A program made the position numbers and the translations under genes. Positions 49,412 through 57,201 of a DNA stretch of 64,000 nt are shown here, in pieces; position 1 is the first letter of the stretch, and the number at the start of each line of letters is the position of its first letter. The stretch comes from Chryseomicrobium aureum. GTDB lineage: Bacteria; Bacillota; Bacilli; Bacillales_A; Planococcaceae. The stretch covers positions 1-64,000 of the forward strand of contig NZ_JAFBFG010000006.1 of assembly GCF_016909155.1 (NCBI RefSeq). Direction: 5' to 3'. The notes beneath the pieces are model-generated. The model worked only from the letters and a program-made list of their open reading frames with translations, ran no database searches and was not told where the DNA came from.

Positions 49412-49900
49412 ATGAAACGTTGTAAAGTTTGCCGCAAAAAACCTACTATCGAGCGACGTGTGAATAGCGAAGGGGTATTGTTTTGTTCAACGGATTGCTA
49501 TGAGGAATGGGAACATCCTGCAGATGATTGTGATCATCCCTATGTGAATGACTATGAAATGATTCGGTTGGATTATATAAAGTGGGCAAAAAATTACATT
49601 GTGCGCTTATATGAAGGGTTCATATATGGGTACCCGAGTCCGCGTTATTTACTCGAAGAGTTAGACGAAGTGGTGGAGGCGTATTATCAATATAGGTTAC
49701 TGGAAGGGCGAGATGGTATTTATTCTGAAGAGATTCATACGTATCTTCTCAAGTTTGGAGAACTTCGAGCAGCAATTCAGTCTTGGAAGGTTGAAGACCA
49801 TCAGAATAAGAGATTATTCAAAGCTATGGAGCGAGAGCGAAATGCGAGATGGACAAAGGCAAAAGAAGAACTAGAAGCTCGTTGGTTAGAAGAAGCCTGA
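49412..49900 (+). CDS. Zinc-finger-type hypothetical protein
   Basis: 162 residues. N-terminal CKVCRKKP and FCSTDCYEEW give a treble-clef/MYM-like zinc site (C-x2-C...C-x3-C). The rest is helical and rich in Tyr, Glu and Arg. ATG 49412 or 49406. It is 52 bases after the DUF262 gene and may be cotranscribed. Function unknown. Confidence 0.65.
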   Translation: MKRCKVCRKKPTIERRVNSEGVLFCSTDCYEEWEHPADDCDHPYVNDYEMIRLDYIKWAKNYIVRLYEGFIYGYPSPRYLLEELDEVVEAYYQYRLLEGRDGIYSEEIHTYLLKFGELRAAIQSWKVEDHQNKRLFKAMERERNARWTKAKEELEARWLEEA

Positions 49901-49933
49901 TTGGTTTTCCCCACTCAACCCACATACCTGTGT

Positions 49934-50019
49934 CAGCCACAATTCTCCCACACTTTCTAACCAGCCACAATTCTTCGGCAAAGCCTCGAATGGTGTCTGC
50001 ACGAAAGCAGAATGGTGTC
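49934..50019. repeat. Short intergenic direct repeats
   Basis: CAGCCACAATTCT occurs at 49934 and 49962 (28 bp apart). GAATGGTGTC occurs at 49988 and 50010 (22 bp apart). The two repeat types are themselves loosely similar in opposite orientation. No ORF covers the region. Confidence 0.6.
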
Positions 50020-50034
50020 CAATACAGGTACATT

Positions 50035-50298
50035 CTATCTTTCTTTCGAGCGGATCTTCTTGCTACTAGATGGTATGCGTCTTAAAGAAAAGCGGTCAGT
50101 AGTCTCTCCCAAACCCCCGCCGCTCCGCAACTCCACACACAACCGACAAACCTTGATTGTCTGATTGGCTTCGTTCCGATACGTTCGCATGTCACGCGAC
50201 TTCTTTTTACAGAAGTAACAAGCATTCTTGGGGATGACCGTGCCAGAAGGTGTTTTTTGTGTAGTGAATAAACCCGTTAGTTTTTGAAATAGGCTCAT
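50035..50298 (-). CDS. Small double-CxxC protein
   Basis: 87 residues. CYFCKKK near 27 and CRLCVEL near 51 form a four-Cys zinc ribbon; the tail is basic. ATG 50298 with AAGGAAAC upstream. No family recognised; nucleic-acid binding is possible. Confidence 0.6.
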   Translation of the reverse strand: MSLFQKLTGLFTTQKTPSGTVIPKNACYFCKKKSRDMRTYRNEANQTIKVCRLCVELRSGGGLGETTDRFSLRRIPSSSKKIRSKER

Positions 50299-50475
50299 GT
50301 TAGTTGTTTCCTTCTTTCCCTACGCACTTGGCATTATTTGCAATACTATCATAAACAAGTGCTTTCACAGGTGAGCCGAGATTAAAAGAACTAGGTGGGA
50401 TCTAGATTCTTTCTATATAGGAGAGAGAGCGGTATAGTGAAAAGAGAAACTCGTTACTGTTTGGAGGACAAGACA

Positions 50476-51063
50476 TTGCCCAAAATCCCATTAGAAATCG
50501 TAAAAGACCTTGGTATCAAGGGGATGGAATTCGCCAGGAAAAATCCAGATAAATTAAAAGCGGCAGCCGCTATGGTGCCATCACTGGTCGGGATATTGTC
50601 TGACCTGAATGATAAAAAGAATGAATGGCATTTGAACAAATTGAAGAAGAAAAGTGAGCTCGGGAAGATGGAGTATCGGGAGACCCGCTATATGCGCTAT
50701 CAAGATCAGATTTTGCCGAACTTGGAATCGTATAATTACGCGAAGCTCGATGAATGCATCTCCGAAGTGGAGAGCTTTTTGATGCAATTGAAGAGTGAGA
50801 TGACGGTAATCAAGCGGCCCAAGCTGATGCCGCGCGTAACCAAATGGCAGGCTGTGAAAACGCAGCTGGAGGATTACCGAGATCTGCGTTTCTATAGTGA
50901 ACTTGTGCGTGTGAATGATGATGCGGACTATGACAGTGCGTTTTTAACTAAAAGTGTGCAAACGTATTTTAGAGAGCTTCCGACGATTGAAGACCGCCGT
51001 GCATTTGTTTTGCAGGTTACCGAAAAAGACGAACAGAAAGTGGCGTTGGATTTTTTGAAGTAG
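50476..51063 (+). CDS. Hypothetical helical protein
   Basis: 195 residues from TTG 50476, chosen because GGAGG lies 8 bases upstream; GTG 50437 is an alternative. Helical, basic and rich in Lys/Glu, with DLNDKKNEWHLNKLKKKSEL. No membrane segment. No family recognised. Confidence 0.6.
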   Translation: MPKIPLEIVKDLGIKGMEFARKNPDKLKAAAAMVPSLVGILSDLNDKKNEWHLNKLKKKSELGKMEYRETRYMRYQDQILPNLESYNYAKLDECISEVESFLMQLKSEMTVIKRPKLMPRVTKWQAVKTQLEDYRDLRFYSELVRVNDDADYDSAFLTKSVQTYFRELPTIEDRRAFVLQVTEKDEQKVALDFLK

Positions 51064-51133
51064 CATGTTGTTGGTATATTTGAAATAAGATGGCGCTCCA
51101 AGTTAGGGCTTGTTAACATACACTACCTCATAC

Positions 51134-51172
51134 AAAAGGGAGTTTCTCAACTAACGAGAAACTCCCTTTTTG
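51134..51172. terminator. Bidirectional terminator
   Basis: AAAGGGAGTTTCTC/GAGAAACTCCCTTT stem with a 7-nt loop and T-tails, between convergent genes. Confidence 0.9.
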
Positions 51173-51191
51173 ATTTTGTCCCAGCTTCGCC

Positions 51192-53096
51192 TTAATCAGA
51201 AGAGGGGTTGCGCATCTCTTTTTGAAGTTGGCGCAAGGCTTTCTTTGAGCCACGCGTGATGTCATGTTCCCGCTTCCTCGTTTTGTAGTCAACGAACAAT
51301 GCGTCGATGTCATAGCCTTCTGGATACAAGTCTTTGGCTGGGATGTCGAGTGAAACACGACGGGCATGAACCGTCAAAAACTCATCCTCGTAAAAGACAG
51401 TCAGATTGCCGTAAGAATCGGGTCCTTCATAAATCAGAGCGGTCTCTTGCCGATCTGTTAGTATCACACGGTCTCCTCGTTCAAACGGATACAGTTCAGT
51501 AGGAGCTTGAACAGGCGCTGCTGGTTTTTTGATTCGGTCCGTATGAACACGTTCAAATGTATAGGATTTGCTATCGATGTAGGCTTTCGCCCGCACCACG
51601 ACATGCTCGGGAATGTTCATTTTTCGTGAGATCCAGAGGGCGTTGCTATCACCGGAAGTCCCAATCAGCAGTTTGTATTGCGGTTCGAGTGTGTCTGGGT
51701 TGAACTGCATGGCCGCGTTCATAAAATCACTATGCTGTTCGGAAAACCGTTTGATTTCGCCATAGTGTGTAGTCGCCACCGTGATACAGCCCTTCAGATA
51801 GAATTCCTCAAGGATAGAAATGGCGAGCGCTGCGCCTTCGTTCGGCTCAGTTCCGCTGCCAATCTCATCGAACAGCAAAAGAGTGTTGTTCTTAGAGCGT
51901 GCTAGAATCTCTGACAAATGCTTCATATGCGATGAAAAGGTGCTGAGCGCATTCTCTAGGCTTTGATTGTCACCAATGTCCGCAAAGATCTGGTCGAAGA
52001 CGGCGATTTCTGTCCCGGGTTTGGCATGAATGTGGAACCCGGACATAGTGGCCAGAGTCAACAGACCAATCGTTTTCAGTACCAAGGTCTTTCCGCCAGC
52101 ATTGGGTCCTGTAATGACCAAGCTACGGTAAGTATCTCCCACTTCAAAATTCAGTGGAACGGCATCTGAAGGTAACAACGGATGGGTGGCTTCAACAAGT
52201 CGAATGTATCCATGCTCGTTCAATGATGGTGCGCTCCCACTAATCTGTTTGCTGTATTTGGCTTTGGCGAACACCATGTCATAATGACTGACTAGTTCTA
52301 GGTTAATCTGAAGCGGGTGCAGCTGTTCAAGTGCCATTCCCGTCAACGTCGCAAGAATCTGGTATTCCTCAATCGCCTCTTCCGTTTTCAAGACAGTCAG
52401 TTGTTCGTTCAGCTTGGCGATGGTTTGTGGCTCAATAAAGACAGTGGCCCCTTTTGCTGAAACTTCTATGACAGAACCGGGTACTTGGTTTTTATAAGAC
52501 GCTTTGATTGGAATAGTGAAACGGTCGTCTTTTTTAGTGATAAAGAATTCTTGGATGTAGGTCTTGTTACCAGCAGAGTTCAAGAACTTGTTTAAGCGAC
52601 CTTTGATTTTTTCTTCCGTTGCCTCGATGGCCTGTCGGATGCGGCGTAGTTCTCGACTTGCCCGAGAATCGACACGTGACCCCGTGATCGCCTGATTAAT
52701 TTCTTCTTCGAGTCCTTTGAGCTCGGTCATCGAGCCGGCATAGGAGGCGAGTAGAGGTGCCAAGAACGTGTGTCCTTCCATAAACTGCTTTAATCGACGG
52801 CAACCTCTTAGGAAGTCCGAAAGAGCAAGCAGTTCCGTTGTATGCAGAATCTGTCCCTTCTCCAAACTCTTAATCGTAGCCTCGATATTTGTGATGCCAG
52901 TAAAGGGGATATGTCCTTCTGCATCGAGCAAGGTACGGCCTTCTGTCGTCTCATTCAATCGCGTCTGAACAATTTGAAGATTAGTGCTAGGTTCCAATTT
53001 TTCAAGAAGGTGTTTTCCAAGACCGCTCACACAATGAGCCTGTACCTGGTTCTTCAATTCGTTATATTGTAGTTTTTCAAGGGTAATAAAATCCAT
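51192..53096 (-). CDS. MutS2-like ATPase lacking the Smr domain
   Basis: 634 residues. The MutS-type ATPase is intact: GPNAGGKT near 330 (Walker A), LLFDEIGSGTEPNEG (Walker B), VATTHYGEIKRFSE. N-terminal and coiled clamp regions are MutS2-like. The C-terminus has a KOW/SH3-like piece (YPFERGDRVILTD) but ends without the Smr nuclease domain of full MutS2 (about 785 residues in B. subtilis). MutS2 homologues act on stalled, collided ribosomes or recombination intermediates. GGAGG precedes ATG 53096. A long leader with a terminator lies upstream. Confidence 0.88.
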   Translation of the reverse strand: MDFITLEKLQYNELKNQVQAHCVSGLGKHLLEKLEPSTNLQIVQTRLNETTEGRTLLDAEGHIPFTGITNIEATIKSLEKGQILHTTELLALSDFLRGCRRLKQFMEGHTFLAPLLASYAGSMTELKGLEEEINQAITGSRVDSRASRELRRIRQAIEATEEKIKGRLNKFLNSAGNKTYIQEFFITKKDDRFTIPIKASYKNQVPGSVIEVSAKGATVFIEPQTIAKLNEQLTVLKTEEAIEEYQILATLTGMALEQLHPLQINLELVSHYDMVFAKAKYSKQISGSAPSLNEHGYIRLVEATHPLLPSDAVPLNFEVGDTYRSLVITGPNAGGKTLVLKTIGLLTLATMSGFHIHAKPGTEIAVFDQIFADIGDNQSLENALSTFSSHMKHLSEILARSKNNTLLLFDEIGSGTEPNEGAALAISILEEFYLKGCITVATTHYGEIKRFSEQHSDFMNAAMQFNPDTLEPQYKLLIGTSGDSNALWISRKMNIPEHVVVRAKAYIDSKSYTFERVHTDRIKKPAAPVQAPTELYPFERGDRVILTDRQETALIYEGPDSYGNLTVFYEDEFLTVHARRVSLDIPAKDLYPEGYDIDALFVDYKTRKREHDITRGSKKALRQLQKEMRNPSSD

Positions 53097-53167
53097 GGGA
53101 TGATTCCTCCGTTTCTTGTTCGGAAGACACCCGATCCGGATTCGCCGGTACGTATAAGAAAGACCAT

Positions 53168-53410
53168 AGAAAAAAGCTGCGGATGTTCCCGCAGCTTCTA
53201 GGCACAGACAGGTATGCAAAATAAACCGCAGGGCACCTTGTCCAAATACGTGCTTTGTGAAGCCATCAGGTATCTTCTCCAGGGAAATATATGCAGTCCA
53301 TAGCAAACAAACCTTTCAAACAGAGCTGTTTGGATGGGATGCACCGTTACTTCATTTCCTGAGTTAAAACCTGTTAGACACTCACAAAGACACCTCGATT
53401 CTTAAATGTT
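53168..53410 (-). promoter_or_regulatory. Attenuator-like leader of the mutS2-like gene
   Basis: Minus strand. The promoter has TATACT at 53417-53422 with TTTTCA 17 bp upstream, so transcription starts near 53410. The leader contains a three-codon ORF (53374-53385), a second candidate peptide ORF MDCIYFPGEDT (53266-53301), and a terminator GAAGCTGCGG/CCGCAGCTTTTTT (53170-53198). An upstream CTGCGG (53228-53233) can instead pair with the terminator's CCGCAG arm, giving an antiterminator. The arrangement resembles ribosome-mediated attenuators of antibiotic-resistance genes. No known riboswitch class was recognised. Confidence 0.7.
53374..53385 (-). CDS. Candidate three-codon leader ORF
   Basis: GTG AGT GTC TAA (M-S-V) preceded by GAGGTG with a 5-nt spacer. 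This is a strong ribosome binding site in front of a minimal ORF, at the start of the leader of the mutS2-like gene. Its translation is inferred, not shown. Confidence 0.4.
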   Translation of the reverse strand: MSV

Positions 53411-53575
53411 GAATGAAGTATACCAAATTTTTTCCGAATTGAAAAGTCGAGTTGTTGCGAGAGAAGGGGTCAAGACAATTTGAAGATGTGGTTGTCCTAC
53501 TATTAATTGACAATAAGAAGTATAATTAATCATAAATAAAATAATTGATCATTCTCTGTAAGGGAGGACATTACA

Positions 53576-54040
53576 ATGAGCGAGAAAGACTATAAGAAAG
53601 CAAAAAAATTAATCTTAAAAAATGAAGATGAGGCTGATTTTGAGGGTGGTCAACCAGATGAGCTTATTCGTAAGGCTGAAAAACTTCTGAATCTAAAGTT
53701 TTCAGGCTCTTATTTAGATTTTTTGCAGACATTTGGTGCGGGAAGTTTTGGTTCAGAGGAGATATTTGGAGTACTTGGAGAGGACTTTGAGAATTCTTCA
53801 ATTCCAGACGCAGTATGGTATACCTTATCGCTTCGCAAGCAAGTAAATCTACCAGAGTCGTATCTAGTGATTTACGAGCTAGGGGATGGAGAAGTCTATT
53901 GTTTAGATTTTCAGGACCTCAATGAATTTAATGAACCAAAGGTGGTTTCTATAGAATTAGGTGAAAATGAGTTTGAGCCAGAGTGGATTGCTGATGGTTT
54001 TGGAGAATTTCTTTTAGAGCTAGTTAAGGAAGAACTATAG
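53576..54040 (+). CDS. SMI1/KNR4 (SUKH) immunity-type protein
   Basis: 154 residues, SUKH superfamily, similar to B. subtilis YobK (antitoxin of the LXG toxin YobL). The motif GSYLDFLQTFGAGSFGSEEIFGV and the C-terminal EWIADGFGEFLLELV are typical. It would neutralise a polymorphic toxin, but no toxin gene is adjacent. AAGGGAGG precedes ATG 53576. Confidence 0.85.
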   Translation: MSEKDYKKAKKLILKNEDEADFEGGQPDELIRKAEKLLNLKFSGSYLDFLQTFGAGSFGSEEIFGVLGEDFENSSIPDAVWYTLSLRKQVNLPESYLVIYELGDGEVYCLDFQDLNEFNEPKVVSIELGENEFEPEWIADGFGEFLLELVKEEL

Positions 54041-54073
54041 ATTTCAATGAGAAGAAACGAGCAGGTGAAAACT

Positions 54074-54595
54074 GTGATAAGAGATTATTGGGTGACAATT
54101 AGGTTTGGTTCTTTAGAAGACTTTCAAGAGAAATTGCGAGCAGATAAGAAAACTGTCAGTGAGGTAATGAATCTTGTGGATGACCGGGGGATTAGTTTGC
54201 TACAACAGTCTTTGATTAGTAGAAAATTTGAGATTGCAGATGTGCTAGTAGATCAAGGGGCTCTAGTCAATAACGTTTCAAAAGATGGGTGTAATGAACT
54301 GCATTACATAGCAGCGCACTTTGAGGATAGACATGCGGTACAACTAGCCCATAGACTGATCGAGCTAAATGTCGACTTAGATTTACAAGATAAAAAATAT
54401 GGGAATTCAGCATTTTTTACTATGTGTTATGAGGCCTTTAAAGTACGTTCTAATGAAACAAATGAATTACTTCTCTCTTGTCTAGAGTTAGGTCCAGATG
54501 TGGAAATAATAAATAGTGCTGGATATTCAGTGAAGCGGTTCATCGAAGAGAATGGGGACGAAGACTTGAAAAATGCTTTAGTTAGTAGTAGATAG
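54074..54595 (+). CDS. Ankyrin-repeat protein
   Basis: About 173 residues. The section VDDRGISLLQQSLISRKFEIADVLVDQGA, then NNVSKDGCNELHYIAAHFEDRHAVQLAHRLIELNVDLDLQ, shows two ankyrin-like repeats. Such small ankyrin proteins are often immunity proteins next to SUKH genes. GTG 54074 is preferred (AGGTG upstream); ATG 54047 is an alternative without a clear site. Located 34 bases after the SUKH gene, so probably one transcript. Confidence 0.7.
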   Translation: MIRDYWVTIRFGSLEDFQEKLRADKKTVSEVMNLVDDRGISLLQQSLISRKFEIADVLVDQGALVNNVSKDGCNELHYIAAHFEDRHAVQLAHRLIELNVDLDLQDKKYGNSAFFTMCYEAFKVRSNETNELLLSCLELGPDVEIINSAGYSVKRFIEENGDEDLKNALVSSR

Positions 54596-54643
54596 CCATG
54601 GGATTTTTTGAAGTCAAATGCTGAAAAAGGGAGATTTTTCATT

Positions 54644-54814
54644 TTGAATCCACATTATCTAGCAAGCTTGAAATTATTGTTACTAGTAGTAACGATTCTT
54701 GGAATTGCAAAGTTTTGGTTAGACTTACCACTTGGTTTTGGAATCGTGATATTTCTAGGAACTGTGGCGTATACAATTTATAAAGATGTTCAAGCTGCGA
54801 GAAGCTTGCAGTAA
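54644..54814 (+). CDS. Small membrane protein, two helices
   Basis: About 56 residues from TTG 54644 (GGGAG upstream); a longer form from 54608 is possible. Two hydrophobic helices (LASLKLLLLVVTILGIAKFW and LGFGIVIFLGTVAYTIY). No family recognised. Last in the SUKH-ankyrin unit, before a terminator. Confidence 0.55.
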   Translation: MNPHYLASLKLLLLVVTILGIAKFWLDLPLGFGIVIFLGTVAYTIYKDVQAARSLQ

Positions 54815-54828
54815 TAAAACTAATTAGT

Positions 54829-54865
54829 AAAGCCGTTCTTCGTTAACTAGAAGAGCGGCTTTTTG
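54829..54865 (+). terminator. Rho-independent terminator
   Basis: AAAGCCGTTCTT/AAGAGCGGCTTT stem followed by T5. Confidence 0.85.
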
Positions 54866-55109
54866 AATGCTTAACTTGTGTATAACTTTTCAAGCCATAC
54901 TTCCTTCTAATTCTGTGGATAAGCAAACTTGAGAATTTCTATGCACATGTGGATAAGTGAATCTGAGTGCCATGTTGCTTTTAGTATACCGATAGATTTA
55001 AGGAAATCAGACCACTTTCTGAACATTTCCCAAAAAACTGTTCAAAACTTGAAACAAATTTCCAATTCATACGTACCTAAGGAGGGAGTACATATAAAGG
55101 AGTGAGGTC
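54866..55109. other. Intergenic stretch
   Basis: About 240 bases with no ORF. It should hold the promoter of the following ABC operon; no clear -10/-35 pair or palindrome stood out. Confidence 0.4.
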
Positions 55110-56036
55110 GTGAACGAACAAACAGTAGTGATGGACATCGTGAATCTGAAAAAGACCATTGGTAAAAAGGAAATCATCAAAGGTCTAAACTTCCAAATTC
55201 GTAGCGGTGAAGTTTTTGGATTCTTGGGGCCAAATGGTGCCGGGAAAACAACGACGATTCGAATGATGGTAGGCTTGATTGGCATTACAGAAGGCGACGT
55301 AGTGATTGAAGGAAAGAGTATCCGCAAAGATTTTAAAGGGGCCGTGCGTCATGTTGGGGCGATTGTAGAGAACCCAGAGATGTATCCGTTCTTAAGTGGA
55401 TGGAAAAACCTGAAGCAGTATGCCCGCATGATGGAAGGTATTACAGAAGAGCGTATCCAAGAAGTAGTCGCGCTTGTTGGGTTAGAGAAGGCGATTCATG
55501 AAAAGGCTGGACGTTATTCCCTTGGGATGCGTCAGCGACTTGGAATTGCTCAAGCGTTATTACATAATCCGTCGATTCTGATTTTGGATGAGCCGACGAA
55601 CGGGTTGGATCCTTCCGGTATCCGAGAAATCCGCCTTTACTTACGAAAACTTGCGCAAGAAGCGAACGTGGCCGTCATCGTGTCGAGTCACATGCTGAGT
55701 GAGATCGAATTGATGTGTGACCGGATTGGGATCATCAAAAACGGGGAGCTTGTAGCGATTGAAATGGTGCAGACAAAAGCAACCGAAGCGACAGGCTTGA
55801 TTGTCCAGTTGGAAGTGGAACCTGTCCAAGGTGCGCTTCAAATAGTCAAAGGACACGTGGCAGGAGAAGTAGTGGCTGAAGGCAATACACTGACGTTCTC
55901 CACAACACGGGAGACGATTCCCGTACTGGTGAAGGCACTGGCGGCGAAAGATGTTGCGGTGTATAGCGTAGAGCAGAAACAAGCATCCCTCGAAGACAAG
56001 TTCTTCGATTTGATTGGAGAGAATGTCATTGGGTAA
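55110..56036 (+). CDS. ABC transporter ATP-binding protein (BcrA-like)
   Basis: 308 residues. GPNGAGKTTTIR (Walker A), YSLGMRQRLGIA (signature), ILILDEPTNGLDP (Walker B), SSHMLSE. LGMRQRLG is typical of BcrA/YxlF-type exporters of antibiotics and lantibiotics. GTG 55110 with AAGGAGTGAGG upstream; overlaps the permease. Confidence 0.92.
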   Translation: MNEQTVVMDIVNLKKTIGKKEIIKGLNFQIRSGEVFGFLGPNGAGKTTTIRMMVGLIGITEGDVVIEGKSIRKDFKGAVRHVGAIVENPEMYPFLSGWKNLKQYARMMEGITEERIQEVVALVGLEKAIHEKAGRYSLGMRQRLGIAQALLHNPSILILDEPTNGLDPSGIREIRLYLRKLAQEANVAVIVSSHMLSEIELMCDRIGIIKNGELVAIEMVQTKATEATGLIVQLEVEPVQGALQIVKGHVAGEVVAEGNTLTFSTTRETIPVLVKALAAKDVAVYSVEQKQASLEDKFFDLIGENVIG

Positions 56037-56985
56037 CTTTTTCAAGCTCGTCTGGAACGAGCAAGTAAAGATTTTTGGACGCAAATCGGCGTGGGTAATG
56101 GTGGGATTAGTTTTCTTGCTAGTGGTCGGAAGCGGTATTTTGACAAATTCATTTTTAGATGAATGGGATAAAAAAGAGTATTCGAGTGACTGGCGTACAG
56201 AACTAACTGAAGAAAACGCAGCACTGGAAGCAGAGATTGCAGAGGCGGGAGACTTTGGCGGCTTCACACAACAGATGCGCATTGAACAGAACAATGTAGC
56301 ACTCGCAGAAGACATCCAACCCAAGCCATATGATGCGTGGGCGTTCACATATGACAATACGTTTATGATGATGATTGTCAGCCTATTTGCGATTGTGACG
56401 GCAGCTGGAATTGTCTCGAACGAGTTCAAATGGGGCACAATCAAGCTGTTGTTAATTCGTCCAATTCAGCGTTCAAAGATTTTGCTTGCGAAATATGTAT
56501 CTGTGTTTATTTTTACAGGAATTTTACTTGTGACATTGTTTGTCAGCTCAGTACTTGTCGGTGCAGTGCTGTTTGGAATCAATGATATCACGCAAACTTC
56601 TGTCATTCCAACGATGTCAGGTGAGTATCTGGTCATGAACTACATGACGGCGATCTGGCAGGAATACGGATTCAGTATGGTGTCGCTTGTGATGATGACG
56701 ACACTTGCGTTTATGATTTCAACGCTCTTCCGCAGTAGTGGAATGGCCATTGGGATTTCGTTGTTCTTGTTGTTGTCGAATGGCGCTTTGATGTTGTTCT
56801 TGTCTCGCTTTGACTGGGCGAAGTTCGTATTGTTCGCGAATACAGATCTTGGTCAATACGCAGATGGTGGCACACCACTCATTGATGGGATGACGCTTGG
56901 TTTTTCAGTAACAATGCTTGTGATTTACCTTGTCGTGTTCCTTGCTGCTTCGTTTGTGACGTTTACGAAGCGGGACGTGGCGTAG
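56023..56985 (+). CDS. ABC-2 family permease
   Basis: About 320 residues, six membrane helices with a large extracytoplasmic loop (about 40-100) after the first helix, as in BcrB/ABC-2 permeases. ATG 56023 or TTG 56029. Partner of the preceding ATPase; substrate unknown. Followed by the third hairpin repeat. Confidence 0.88.
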   Translation: MSLGNFFKLVWNEQVKIFGRKSAWVMVGLVFLLVVGSGILTNSFLDEWDKKEYSSDWRTELTEENAALEAEIAEAGDFGGFTQQMRIEQNNVALAEDIQPKPYDAWAFTYDNTFMMMIVSLFAIVTAAGIVSNEFKWGTIKLLLIRPIQRSKILLAKYVSVFIFTGILLVTLFVSSVLVGAVLFGINDITQTSVIPTMSGEYLVMNYMTAIWQEYGFSMVSLVMMTTLAFMISTLFRSSGMAIGISLFLLLSNGALMLFLSRFDWAKFVLFANTDLGQYADGGTPLIDGMTLGFSVTMLVIYLVVFLAASFVTFTKRDVA

Positions 56986-57005
56986 AGATAGTTTTATAAG
57001 TTTTT

Positions 57006-57102
57006 GACCCCTGGGGTTGTATCAAAAGTCAAGTAAACTCCCATTGATACATGGATAGGACGATGTTTCTGGTTCAGATGGCAACCCCTGGGGTCAAAAA
57101 AA
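57006..57102 (+). terminator. Hairpin repeat element, copy 3 (terminator)
   Basis: Begins GACCCCTGGGGTTGTATCA and ends GGCAACCCCTGGGGTC followed by A7; outer arms GACCCCTGGGGTTG/CAACCCCTGGGGTC pair perfectly. It is longer (90 bp) than copies 1 and 2. The A-run means it can terminate minus-strand transcription well and plus-strand transcription weakly. Confidence 0.8.
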
Positions 57103-57201
57103 TAGAATGAGACGCCTTTTTAATTATGGTGTTTTTTCTAAAAGAATTAGTATCAAAAGTTTGTGAGACTATTAGTACTACAAACTAGATTGGAGAAATC
57201 A

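Noticed and set aside
53097-53306. Extension of the mutS2-like ORF by 70 codons to a TTG at 53306
   Set aside because: It would run through the terminator hairpin and has no suitable ribosome binding site, whereas ATG 53096 follows GGAGG and gives the family start.
55641-56444. 267-codon minus-strand ORF opposite the ABC operon
   Set aside because: Shadow of the ABC genes; composition is that of a reverse frame and no ribosome binding site exists.
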